From the NCBI RefSeq assembly GCF_000688475.1, contig NZ_JIAN01000005.1:1736001-1800000 (forward strand): a stretch of 64,000 nucleotides of DNA. The letters are read 5' to 3'. Both the position numbers and the translations under genes were made by a program. Source of the stretch: Cellulomonas sp. URHE0023. Lineage in GTDB: Bacteria > Actinomycetota > Actinomycetes > Actinomycetales > Cellulomonadaceae. This document shows positions 17,263 to 26,932 of this stretch, one piece after another. Each line of letters starts with the position of its first letter. The first letter of the stretch is position 1. Below the pieces are notes generated by a model, which saw nothing but the letters and a program-made list of their open reading frames with translations, had not been told where the DNA came from and did not search any database.

Positions 17263-18543
17263 TCAGCCGAGCAGGAGGTCGTCCGGGTCGTCGACGCGCG
17301 GCGTCATACCCGTCTCAGGGATCTCGCCCGCCTGCACGCCGAGGATCGAGTGCTCGTCAGGCCGGCTGGGCAGGATGTCCCTGAGGTAGGACTTCACGGC
17401 CTTCTTCATCGACACGTCGTGGCCGGCCTGCTCGGACATGTACCACCGGTGGTCGAGCAGCTCGTGATAGATCTGCGCGGGCTCGAGCTTGCCGCGCAGG
17501 TCCCGTGGGACGGCGCGGACGGCCGGTTCGAACACCTCGGTCAGCCAGTCGTGCGCGACGAAGGACTCGTCGTCGCGCTGCCGGTCTGTGGCGGCACGGA
17601 ACTCGTCGAGGTCGTTGAGCAGGCGACGGGCCTGGTTCTCCTGAACGTCCAGGCCCGTGAGGCGCATGAGGCGCCGCGAGTGGTGCCCGGCGTCCACGAC
17701 CTTCGGCTGGATCACCACGCGGGTGCCGTCGACGTCGGTCGTGATGTCGAGCTCACCCACGTCGAAGCCCAGGTCGTTGAGCCGGTCGATCCGGGCCTGC
17801 ACGCGCCAGCGGTCGCCGTAGCCGAACGTCTCGGGCTCGGTCAGGGCTCGCCACAGGTCCTCGTACCGCTCGACCAGCGCCTCGCCGATGGCCACGGCGT
17901 CGACGTCCTCCTCGAGGAACTCCCCAGCCTGCAGGTCCATGAGCTCGCCGATGATGTTCACGCGTGCGATCTCGAGGTCGTACCCGCGCTGGCCGTTGGT
18001 GAGGCGGTCGTGCAGGTCGCCCGTCTCGGCGTCGACCAGGTACGCGGCGAAGGTCTCGGCGTCACGCCGGAACAGCGTGTTGGACAGCGACACGTCGCCC
18101 CAGTAGAAGCCGACCAGGTGGAGGCGGACCAGCAGCACGGCGAGGGCGTCGATCAGGCGGGTCGCCGTGTCCGGCCGCAGCACCTGGCTGAACAGCGCGC
18201 GGTACGGCAAGGAGAAGGACAGGTGCTGCGTGATGAGCACCGCCTCGAGCCGCTCGCCCTGCGCGTCCGACCGTCCGGTGATCACCCCGACGGGCTCCAC
18301 CCCGGGGACGTCGAGGCGGCGCAGCTGGCGCAGCAGCTCGTACTCGCGGTACGCGACGGTCTCGCCGATCTCCTTGACCGCGATGACCCGGCCGGAGAGC
18401 TTCACGAACCGCACGATGTGCCGGGAGATGCCTCGGGGCAGCGCAGCCAGCGTCTCGTCGGGCCAGTCCTCCAGAGGGAGGTGCCAGGGGAGGTCGAGCA
18501 GCGCCGGGTCCGGCGAGGCCGCGGTGATCTGCAGGGCGTTCAT
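17263..18543 (-). CDS. DUF4032 domain protein with kinase-like N-domain
   Basis: 426-aa cytoplasmic protein. The first 220 residues resemble a lipopolysaccharide-kinase/Ser-Thr-kinase-like lobe: VIAVKEIGE (lysine), YREYELLRQL and GFYWGDVSLSNTLF (catalytic-loop-like, with D and N). The C-terminal half is DUF4032. ATG 18543 has GGAGGA eight bases upstream. It is common near sugar-transport genes in actinobacteria; activity is unknown to me. It is transcribed in the same direction as msiK, 76 bases after it, with a strong hairpin in between. Confidence 0.85.
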   Translation of the reverse strand: MNALQITAASPDPALLDLPWHLPLEDWPDETLAALPRGISRHIVRFVKLSGRVIAVKEIGETVAYREYELLRQLRRLDVPGVEPVGVITGRSDAQGERLEAVLITQHLSFSLPYRALFSQVLRPDTATRLIDALAVLLVRLHLVGFYWGDVSLSNTLFRRDAETFAAYLVDAETGDLHDRLTNGQRGYDLEIARVNIIGELMDLQAGEFLEEDVDAVAIGEALVERYEDLWRALTEPETFGYGDRWRVQARIDRLNDLGFDVGELDITTDVDGTRVVIQPKVVDAGHHSRRLMRLTGLDVQENQARRLLNDLDEFRAATDRQRDDESFVAHDWLTEVFEPAVRAVPRDLRGKLEPAQIYHELLDHRWYMSEQAGHDVSMKKAVKSYLRDILPSRPDEHSILGVQAGEIPETGMTPRVDDPDDLLLG

Positions 18544-18571
18544 GGAGACATCCTCCCAGCACTCACCAACA

Positions 18572-18611
18572 GCACAGGGCGGTCCCGGTGTGAACCGGGA
18601 CCGCCCTGTGC
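18572..18611 (-). terminator. Terminator after msiK
   Basis: A perfect 17-bp stem (18572-18588 with 18595-18611) and 6-base loop, nine bases after the msiK stop on the minus strand. Strong hairpin, weak T content afterwards. It probably separates msiK from DUF4032. Confidence 0.85.
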
Positions 18612-18619
18612 GGTGAGGA

Positions 18620-19747
<1,128 letters not shown>

Positions 19748-19765
19748 GGCTGATCAATCCCTTCA

Positions 19766-19825
19766 CCGGCAGGTACGTGCCGGACGATCCGTTGTGAAAG
19801 GTGTCAAAGGTGTCCTCGATGACAC
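19766..19825. promoter_or_regulatory. Repeat-rich region upstream of msiK
   Basis: Three elements lie before the msiK start: an inverted repeat CCGGCA-N6-TGCCGG (19766-19783), a tandem AAAGGTGTC (19797-19805, 19806-19814), and GTGTC-N6-GACAC (19810-19825). On the minus strand this contains TTGACA, a -35 candidate. It suits repressor-controlled transcription; no factor is identified. Confidence 0.45.
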
Positions 19826-19934
19826 GGACCGGACGCAGGATGTACGTCGCGACCCGCCGTCATCTTGCCACACGAGGTACGTCGTCCACCCCGAGAGGTG
19901 ACGTCGGTCACACGTAAGGCCCAGTGCTGCGCGG

Positions 19935-21419
19935 TCAGCCGATGGCCATGGCGGAGCCGCTCCGGAACATGACCAGCAGGCGCCCACCGACCTCCTCTGC
20001 GTGGTCGAGGTCCCCCGGGTCGGCGCCGAACAGGGCGCCGACGTCTGCGGTGCCCGCGACGTGCCCGTCGCCCAGGTCCAGCACCCGCAGCTTCTCGTCG
20101 CCGGTGAGCACGACGACGTGGCGCGGATCGGCACCGAGGTAGACAGGTTCGGCGTCGAGCCGGGTGCGCCAGCGCACCTCCCCGGTCCTGGCGTCGCGCG
20201 CCACCACCGCGGACGGGCCTGCGGCCACGACGCTGCCGTCGAGCACGATCACCGGGCCGACGCTGCCTCCCGCGCGCCAGAGCTCTCTGCCGGTACCGGC
20301 GTCGCGCGCAACGAGGGCGGCACCCTCCGCGCGCGTGCGGAGCAGCACGACCCCGGGTGCGCTGCCGTCGTCGATCGTGAGCTCTGCCTGGACGCCGTCG
20401 ATCGGCACCTGCCGACCGCCGTCCGTGACGAGCACGCCGACGGAGAGGCCGAGGCTCTGGAACGGTGTCCACACGAGCGTGCCCCCCCGACCGAGCCGCG
20501 TCACACCCTCCGGGCTGATCTGCACGTCCCGGTGCCCGGTCCCGTCGGGGGACCACAACCAGGCGTGCCCGCCGGCGGCGAGCAGGATGCGGTCGCCGTC
20601 GTTCGTCAGAGCTGCCTCAGGGTCGATCGTGACGCCCCCGACGCGCACCGGCCCGGTGAGCCTCACAGGTCGGGTGCTGCTGTCCCAGACGCCCGCCCCG
20701 GTGGCGGGATCGGTTGCACGCACCTCCCAGTGGGTGCGGGTGACGTCGTCGGCGACCGGTCGGGCGACCAGGAGGTGGCCACCGTCGACGGTCCACAGGG
20801 ATCCGGCGGTGAGCACCTGGCGTGCCAGTACGGCACCGTCGGTCGGGTCGAGGACGAGGAGGGGCACCCCGACCACCTCACCGGGGCCGGCGAGGTCAGC
20901 GCCACACACCGTCTGGGCTCGGGGCGCCGGGGACACGGTCGCGCACCGCACCCACACCGACGGGAACCCGCCCCGGTCCTCCACGGGCAACGCGTCGTCG
21001 ATCGGGAACGGCGTTGTCCACAGGACCGCCCCCGTGTCCGGGTCGGTTCCGCGCAGCTCGACGACGCCCTGCTGGTACCGGGCCCCGATCGCCCACCGGC
21101 TCGCGGTGTCCCCCGCGACGAGCGAGGCCGACGTGACCGGTGTCCACCGCCACACGGCGTGGACGCGCTCGGGCAGCGGCTGCAGCACGCCGGGAACCGC
21201 GGCCAGGTCGGCGAGCCGGTGCCGGTCACGCAGGTCGAGCGCGGCCTGCGCACCGACCAGCGCAAGCACGGCGAGCACGGTGGCGGCGACGAGCCACGGT
21301 GTGCGCCGCCGGATCCACGCCCGGGGAGCCGCGACCACGTCCGGCGCATCGGTCGGCGCCTCCGCCTCCTCGACTGCGAGGAGTCGCAGGTGGTCGGTCG
21401 TCCTCGGCCCGCCGCTCAT
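19935..21419 (-). CDS. Membrane-anchored PQQ-like beta-propeller protein
   Basis: 494 aa from ATG 21419. About 35 cytoplasmic residues, one membrane helix (TPWLVAATVLAVLALVG), then an extracellular beta-propeller of PQQ/WD-like repeats, seen as recurring D-x-x-TG-x-x-x-W blocks such as DPDTGAVLWTT, DAGTGRELWRA and DARTGEVRWRT. No catalytic residues of PQQ dehydrogenases are evident, so it is probably a scaffold, sensor or BamB-like protein. It starts 10 bases after the stop of its paralogue upstream. Function unknown. Confidence 0.8.
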   Translation of the reverse strand: MSGGPRTTDHLRLLAVEEAEAPTDAPDVVAAPRAWIRRRTPWLVAATVLAVLALVGAQAALDLRDRHRLADLAAVPGVLQPLPERVHAVWRWTPVTSASLVAGDTASRWAIGARYQQGVVELRGTDPDTGAVLWTTPFPIDDALPVEDRGGFPSVWVRCATVSPAPRAQTVCGADLAGPGEVVGVPLLVLDPTDGAVLARQVLTAGSLWTVDGGHLLVARPVADDVTRTHWEVRATDPATGAGVWDSSTRPVRLTGPVRVGGVTIDPEAALTNDGDRILLAAGGHAWLWSPDGTGHRDVQISPEGVTRLGRGGTLVWTPFQSLGLSVGVLVTDGGRQVPIDGVQAELTIDDGSAPGVVLLRTRAEGAALVARDAGTGRELWRAGGSVGPVIVLDGSVVAAGPSAVVARDARTGEVRWRTRLDAEPVYLGADPRHVVVLTGDEKLRVLDLGDGHVAGTADVGALFGADPGDLDHAEEVGGRLLVMFRSGSAMAIG

Positions 21420-21429
21420 GTCGCCGGGG

Positions 21430-23001
21430 TCATCCCAGGACGGCAACGGCGCCGTCGTCCATCCAGACGTACAGCCGGGGATCGTGCCACATCGTCTGGA
21501 AGCCCTGGATGTAGACCGGGTCGCGGTCGCCGGCCACCTCGTCGCGCAGGTCCGTGGTCCACTCGAGCGCACCGTCACCCATCGCGAACGCGCTCAGCGT
21601 GACGCCGAGACCGGGAACCAGCAGGTACCGGCCGTCGGTGGACAGCTGCTGCGGCTGCACAGCGAGCGCGGTGGACCACCGGGTGCGACCCGTGCCGGCG
21701 TCGAGGGCCAGCAGCTCCTGGCCTGTCAGCACGTACAGCACGCCGTCGAGCAGGAGCCCGGCCGTCACCGGCTCGTCGCGGTGCCACACGACGTCGCCGT
21801 TCGTCGTGGAGCGCCCGGTGAACCCTGTCGCGCCGGTAGGTCCCTGGCCGAAGGTGAGGACGATCTCCGGTGCTGAGCCGTCGTCGACCGACAGCCAGCC
21901 CGCGGCCTCACTGATCGGGACGGCGGCGCCGTCGGGCAGCAGGAGCGTCCCGTCGTACGTGTCCGGCGAGGCGTAGGAGGCCGCGATGAAGGTGCCGCTG
22001 CGCGAGCCCTGGATCCACGTGCCGGGGGGCAGCTCCACGTCCCGGAGCAGGCGTCCGTCGTCAGCCAGGATCCATGCCCGGTCCGCTGCGCCGAGGACGA
22101 GCGAGTCGCCGAACGACTCCACAGACGCGCCGTCCGTGGCGTCGGGCGCCGCCAGGTCCTCCTGCGGGTTCGACGCATCGACCACGGGGGTCGTGTAGGT
22201 CCAGAGCGTCTCGCCCGAGCCGACGTCGGTAGCGGTGGCCCGCCAGCGGACCGACGCGGCGTCAGCCGGGGCCGGCCCGGACCCGTCCGCGGCCACCCGG
22301 TCAGTCACCACCAGGGCGTGGCTCGTGAAAGCCGCACCCGTGCCCCCGGGCACCACGACCTGCGAGATGATCGAGCCGTCGGCGGGGTCCACGACCCAGG
22401 CGGCCGAGTCGGGCAGACCCACGATGTCCTCGCCGTACCGCTCGGACCGGCAGCCCGCCAGCTCGCGGTCGTCGTGCTCGACCGGCACGCAGCTCACCGA
22501 CGACCTGGCCTGGCTCCCCCCGGACGTCAGGTGCACCGGGGGCAGCTCGACGGGTGTGGTCCAGCGGACGGAACCCGTGTCGGGGTCCAGCGCCACCAGG
22601 TCGACGTCGCTCGTGCCGGACGGTACGCCGCCCACCAGCAGGCCGCCGACGGACGTCCCGCCCTGCAGCACGGTGGCGAGCGTGGGGTCGGCGCGCCAGA
22701 TCACACCGATGTCCGGTCCCGTGGGTGGGACGACGCCCGGGATCTCGCCGAGCGCAGCGACCCGCGAGCGCTCGCGTGCGTCGGCGACGAGCTGGGTCCC
22801 GACGAGGACGAGCACCGCGACCGCAGCCGTGGGCAGGAGCCAGCGTGCGTTGCGCCGTGCCCAGGACCGCGCGACGAGGACGTCCTCGCCGCCGTCGGCG
22901 TCCGCCAGGGTCGCGCCGTCGGTCGCGTGACGCCGCGGATGCAGGGAGACGGGCTCATCGACGCCTTCGACGAGCTCGACCTCACGCATCCGATCGGTCA
23001 T
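21430..23001 (-). CDS. Membrane-anchored PQQ-like beta-propeller protein (paralogue)
   Basis: 523 aa with the same plan as its downstream neighbour: about 55 N-terminal cytoplasmic residues, one helix (LLPTAAVAVLVLVG), then propeller blades with DPDTGSVRWTT, DAGTGRTRWST and related motifs. The residues after the helix, ARERSRVAALGEIPGV, parallel LRDRHRLADLAAVPGV in the neighbour, so the two arose by tandem duplication. It lies 41 bases downstream of otsB in the same direction. Role unknown. Confidence 0.8.
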   Translation of the reverse strand: MTDRMREVELVEGVDEPVSLHPRRHATDGATLADADGGEDVLVARSWARRNARWLLPTAAVAVLVLVGTQLVADARERSRVAALGEIPGVVPPTGPDIGVIWRADPTLATVLQGGTSVGGLLVGGVPSGTSDVDLVALDPDTGSVRWTTPVELPPVHLTSGGSQARSSVSCVPVEHDDRELAGCRSERYGEDIVGLPDSAAWVVDPADGSIISQVVVPGGTGAAFTSHALVVTDRVAADGSGPAPADAASVRWRATATDVGSGETLWTYTTPVVDASNPQEDLAAPDATDGASVESFGDSLVLGAADRAWILADDGRLLRDVELPPGTWIQGSRSGTFIAASYASPDTYDGTLLLPDGAAVPISEAAGWLSVDDGSAPEIVLTFGQGPTGATGFTGRSTTNGDVVWHRDEPVTAGLLLDGVLYVLTGQELLALDAGTGRTRWSTALAVQPQQLSTDGRYLLVPGLGVTLSAFAMGDGALEWTTDLRDEVAGDRDPVYIQGFQTMWHDPRLYVWMDDGAVAVLG

Positions 23002-23042
23002 GAGGCGGACGGTACGCCTCGCCCGGGGCGCGAGCCAGCGGT

Positions 23043-23810
23043 CTAGATCGCGTCCGCGAACGTCCCGAGGGCCGCGATCAGGTCCTGTGGGGTGTCGACC
23101 CGGAAGCCGGCGACCGTCGCGCCCTCGCCCACCTTGACGGCGACGTCGCCCGGGCGCAGTGCCTCGAACGCGTGCTCGTCCGTCACGTCGTCACCCGCGT
23201 AGAGCACCACGGACGAGCCCAGCTCGTCGCGGAGCGCGACCAGCGCGTCACCCTTGCTGGCCGGCAGCACGGAGATCTCCACGACGTCCTTGCCGTGCAG
23301 CACCCCTGACCCGAGCTGCTCCCCGAGGGCGACCGCCTCCTCCTCGGCCGGGCCAGCCACGTCGTCCTGCGCCAGGCGGGTGTGCACGACCACCGCCGTG
23401 GGCTTGGTCTCCACCCAGACGCCGTCGCGGCCACGAGCGATACGCAGCGCCTGGGCTCCCAGGCTCGCGAGCCGGTCGGCCTGCTCGTCCGAGAGCTGGA
23501 CCACGTCGCGGTCCAGCCCGAACGTCGTGACGCGTGCCCGCTCGGCGCCGTGGCTTCCGATCAGGAAGGTTCCGGCGGGTACCTCGGCGAGGGTGTGCAG
23601 GTCGTTCATCGCCCGCCCTGAGACCAGGGCGAGCGAGACCCCGTCGGAGGCGGCGAGCCTGGCCAGTGCCTCGACGCCCTCGGGCAGGATCCGCGAGGCT
23701 GCCGGGTCGTCCTGCAGGGGAGCGAGCGTGCCGTCGAAGTCGAGCGCGACGAGCACGGGACGCCGGTCACCGTCTGCGGCGAGGGTTCTCAGAGCGTCAT
23801 CCAGAGACAC
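23043..23810 (-). CDS. otsB: Trehalose-6-phosphate phosphatase OtsB
   Basis: 255-aa HAD-superfamily phosphatase releasing trehalose from trehalose-6-phosphate. Motif I is [12 protein letters not shown] (nucleophile Asp in DFDGT), motif II LVSGR, the motif III lysine region [10 protein letters not shown], and motif [17 protein letters not shown] 23810 has GGAGG seven bases upstream. It overlaps the end of otsA by 14 bases, so the two biosynthetic steps are coupled. Confidence 0.94.
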   Translation of the reverse strand: MSLDDALRTLAADGDRRPVLVALDFDGTLAPLQDDPAASRILPEGVEALARLAASDGVSLALVSGRAMNDLHTLAEVPAGTFLIGSHGAERARVTTFGLDRDVVQLSDEQADRLASLGAQALRIARGRDGVWVETKPTAVVVHTRLAQDDVAGPAEEEAVALGEQLGSGVLHGKDVVEISVLPASKGDALVALRDELGSSVVLYAGDDVTDEHAFEALRPGDVAVKVGEGATVAGFRVDTPQDLIAALGTFADAI

Positions 23811-25239
23811 CGGGACCTCCGATCGGCACGGCGTTCAGGGCGGAGAGGAAGTCCTGCGACCACGCCACGACATCGTGCCCGAGCACACGCCGCCGTAGGC
23901 TCCGCATCCGCTTGCGCGAGTCGCGCGCGTCCATGTGCACGGCGTACGTGATCGCGTCCTTCATCCCGTCGATGTCGTGCGGGTTGACCAGCACGGCCCC
24001 GGTCAGCTCGTCGGCGGCGCCCGTGAACTCCGACAGCACGAGCGCACCGCGGTCGTCGGAACGCGCGGCGACGTACTCCTTGGCGACGAGGTTCATCCCG
24101 TCCCGCAGCGCCGTCACCAGCATGACGTCGGCGGCGAGGTAGAGGGCCGCCATCTCCTCCATCGGGAACGACTGGTGCAGGTACTGGACGGGCGCGTGAC
24201 CCACCTGCCCGTAGTCCCCGTTGATGCGACCCACCAGCAGCTCCACGTCGTCGCGCAGCTGCTGGTACGCACCCACGTTCTCCCGGCTCGGGCTTGCGAC
24301 CTGCACCAACGTGGTGCTCTGCGGTGAGAGTCGCTCCTCGCTGAGCAGCTCGCCGTACGCCTTGATCCGGTGCCGGATGCCCTTGGTGTAGTCGAGGCGG
24401 TCCACACCGAGCAGCAGGAACTCGGGGTCACCCAGCTCGTGACGGATCTGCCGGGCGCGCTCCTTGACCTCGTCGGTGCGGGCGAGGTCGTCGAAACCGT
24501 GCGAGTCGATCGAGATGGGGAAGGCGGCGGCACGCACGTGCCGGTCCACGGCACCGTTCGCGTCCGTGAGCGTGATGACCTGGCCGCGCGTGGTGAGATC
24601 CGTGAAACGACGCACCACGCGCACGAAGTTCGCTGCGTCGCCGGCGCGCTGGAAGCCGACGAGGTCTGCACCGAGCAGACCCTCGACCACCTGCTTGCGC
24701 CAGGGCAGCTGCGCGAAGATCTCGAGCGGAGGGAACGGGATGTGGTGGAAGTAGCCGATCCGCAGGTCCGGCCGGAGCTCGCGCAACATCCTCGGGACGA
24801 GCTGCAGCTGGTAGTCGTGCACCCAGACGGTCGCACCCTGCGCGGCCTGGTCCGCGGCAGCCTGGGCGAACCGCCGGTTGACCCGCTGGTACGCGTCCCA
24901 CCACGGGCGGTGGAACGCCGGTGACGCGATGACGTCGTGGTACAGCGGCCAGAGCGTGTCGTTCGAGAAGCCCTCGTAGAACTGCTCGAGGTCGTCCTCG
25001 CTGAGCACCACTGGTATGAGCTCGGTGCCGTCCACGTCGAACGGGTCCAGCTCGAGGTCCGCGGCGCCGCCCCAGCCCACCCAGGCGCCCGACGTGCTCG
25101 CCATGACCGGTGCGAGCGCCGTGACCAGTCCGCCGGGGGATCGGGTCCAGGTGGGTTCGCCTGCGTCGTCGAGCGAGACGTCAACCGGCAGTCGGTTCGC
25201 GATGACCACAAAGTCGTAGCCGGGCACGTCGGATGGCAC
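23797..25239 (-). CDS. otsA: Trehalose-6-phosphate synthase OtsA
   Basis: 480-aa GT20 glycosyltransferase making trehalose-6-phosphate from UDP/GDP-glucose and glucose-6-phosphate. Hallmarks: [10 protein letters not shown] near the N-terminus, [41 protein letters not shown] and [14 protein letters not shown]. The start is GTG 25239 with AGGAG upstream. On the minus strand TAAGGT (25266-25271) is a possible -10. Makes an osmolyte and stress protectant; otsB follows. Confidence 0.95.
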   Translation of the reverse strand: MPSDVPGYDFVVIANRLPVDVSLDDAGEPTWTRSPGGLVTALAPVMASTSGAWVGWGGAADLELDPFDVDGTELIPVVLSEDDLEQFYEGFSNDTLWPLYHDVIASPAFHRPWWDAYQRVNRRFAQAAADQAAQGATVWVHDYQLQLVPRMLRELRPDLRIGYFHHIPFPPLEIFAQLPWRKQVVEGLLGADLVGFQRAGDAANFVRVVRRFTDLTTRGQVITLTDANGAVDRHVRAAAFPISIDSHGFDDLARTDEVKERARQIRHELGDPEFLLLGVDRLDYTKGIRHRIKAYGELLSEERLSPQSTTLVQVASPSRENVGAYQQLRDDVELLVGRINGDYGQVGHAPVQYLHQSFPMEEMAALYLAADVMLVTALRDGMNLVAKEYVAARSDDRGALVLSEFTGAADELTGAVLVNPHDIDGMKDAITYAVHMDARDSRKRMRSLRRRVLGHDVVAWSQDFLSALNAVPIGGPGVSG

Positions 25240-25306
25240 CTCATCAACTCCTCGGATTCCGGTCGACCTTATCGGTGCACGTCGACCACGCGCCGCTCGG
25301 CGTGGG

Positions 25307-26716
25307 CTAGGGCGCGGTCGCGTCGAGGCGCAATGCGTCCCGGATGGTTCCGAACAGCTCCGTCTGATCCGTGAGCCCGACGACGTTGCCTGCGTAAGGG
25401 CCGTAAGCGGCGATACGCACCTGGGTGCCGGTGTGGTCCTGCGCTTCGCCGGTGTCGGCCGTGCCGTAGGCGACCGTCATCGGCTTCCCGTCCGCGGTGA
25501 GCAGCGTTCTGGTCAGACCCGGGGTCGTGGTGTTCGGGTAGACGATCTGGCTCGACTGACCGTGGTCCGCGGCCAGGACGACGAGCGTGTTGCCGTCCTG
25601 CTTCGCGAAGGCGAGGGCGACCTGCACCGCCTCGTCCAGGTCGACGGTCTCGCCGATCTGTCCGCACGGGTTCGCGGCATGGTCCTGCTTGTCGATGCTC
25701 GCGCCTTCGACCTGGAGGAAGAACCCCGTGTCGCCCTCCTTGAGGAGATCGATCGCCTTGGTCGTCATCGCAGCCAGGCTTGGCGACGAGGCGACGTAGT
25801 CCGGGTTGATCGAGCACGTGACCGGTGGTTCCGTGCCGCCCGTGTGCGTCGCGAGCGGGCCGACCCAGTGGGTCGCCATGGTGCCTGGCGCAAAGAGGCC
25901 GAGAAGCGGGGCAGACGGGTCGGCGTGGGTGACACGGGCAAGGCCGGCGGCATCTGTGACGACCTGGAACCCGCGGTCCTTCGCTTGCTGGAGCAAGGAC
26001 TTGCCGGCCCACGGCCCGGCGACGGCGGGCTCGTCGAACGAGGTCGCACCGCCCCCGAGCGCGACGTCGGGGCGGTTGCTGATCAGCTGCTCCGTGATGG
26101 AGCCGAGGCCGCCGTTCTCGAGAGCATTCGTCGGGCACGCCGTCGTGGTGATCGCCGGGGCGTAGCAGCCGCGGTAGGTCACGTGCGCGACCAGAACCGC
26201 AGGCGTCGCGTCCTGGAGCTCGGCGGTGCTCACATCGCCGGTGCGCAGGCCGTTCGCCCGGGCGATCTCCAGGAGCGTGCGCTGAGGGGTTCCCTCGATG
26301 TCGACCGAGACAGCTCCGTTGTACGTCTTGGTCCCGGTGGCCCAACCGGTGCCTGAGGCGGCTGAGTCGGTCGCGTAGTCCGGTTTGCCGTCTGTCTTGT
26401 CGAGCGAGTAGGTCGTGTACTGCCCCGTCAGCGGCAGTGCGTCGATGCCCTCGAACCGTCCAGCCGCCCCGAGCGCGTAGTTGCGCGCGATGGTGATCTC
26501 CGAGTCGCCCATGCCGTCGCCGATCAGGAGGATCGCGTTCTTCGCAGGACCGTCCCGGAGCTCGCGACGGACGGCGCCGGTTCGGTCACCTGGAGGGCCA
26601 GCGGAGTCCTCCGCATCGCTGAGACTGCTCGCCACGACCCAGATGGCGACGAGCCCCAGGACGAGCGCGCCGGCGATCACGGCCGCCCCCCGCGGGCCCA
26701 GCGCTCGTGCAGCCAT
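25307..26716 (-). CDS. Alkaline phosphatase (PhoA family), membrane-anchored or secreted
   Basis: 469-aa extracytoplasmic phosphatase. An uncleaved or signal-like helix occupies residues 10-32 ([19 protein letters not shown]). Family motifs: [11 protein letters not shown] (metal-binding Asp), [10 protein letters not shown] with the nucleophile serine in DSAAS, and [11 protein letters not shown] near residue 375 carrying zinc-ligand Asp-His. ATG 26716 has GAAGGAG seven bases upstream. Just ahead are three 20-bp repeats with GGTCACC cores resembling PHO-box units, which would place it in the same phosphate regulon as pstSCAB (inference). Confidence 0.92.
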   Translation of the reverse strand: MAARALGPRGAAVIAGALVLGLVAIWVVASSLSDAEDSAGPPGDRTGAVRRELRDGPAKNAILLIGDGMGDSEITIARNYALGAAGRFEGIDALPLTGQYTTYSLDKTDGKPDYATDSAASGTGWATGTKTYNGAVSVDIEGTPQRTLLEIARANGLRTGDVSTAELQDATPAVLVAHVTYRGCYAPAITTTACPTNALENGGLGSITEQLISNRPDVALGGGATSFDEPAVAGPWAGKSLLQQAKDRGFQVVTDAAGLARVTHADPSAPLLGLFAPGTMATHWVGPLATHTGGTEPPVTCSINPDYVASSPSLAAMTTKAIDLLKEGDTGFFLQVEGASIDKQDHAANPCGQIGETVDLDEAVQVALAFAKQDGNTLVVLAADHGQSSQIVYPNTTTPGLTRTLLTADGKPMTVAYGTADTGEAQDHTGTQVRIAAYGPYAGNVVGLTDQTELFGTIRDALRLDATAP

Positions 26717-26740
26717 GGTCCGCTCCTTCGCCCTCTACTC

Positions 26741-26800
26741 GCTTGGTGACCTTGCACTCCGCTTGGTGACCACGCACTCCGCTGGGTGATGCGCTCCGCG
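26741..26800 (-). repeat. Three 20-bp repeats upstream of the alkaline phosphatase
   Basis: Units at 26741-26760, 26761-26780 and a diverged one at 26781-26800. Read on the phosphatase strand the first two contain GGTCACCAAGC and the third ATCACCCAGC, close to the PhoP unit G(G/T)TCAYYYR(G/C)G but spaced by two helical turns rather than one. They sit 25-84 bases before the gene. Confidence 0.75.
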
Positions 26801-26932
26801 CACAGGCCGACCCAGTCAAGGATGCCATCGGCCGGGAGGCGGTGACCTCACGCAGCAGACCGTCGGACGCGTGGCCCCCGGTCGGCAGCGCGTCGCGGTG
26901 CCCGCGGCGTGCGCTCGCCGTACCGTGCACGG

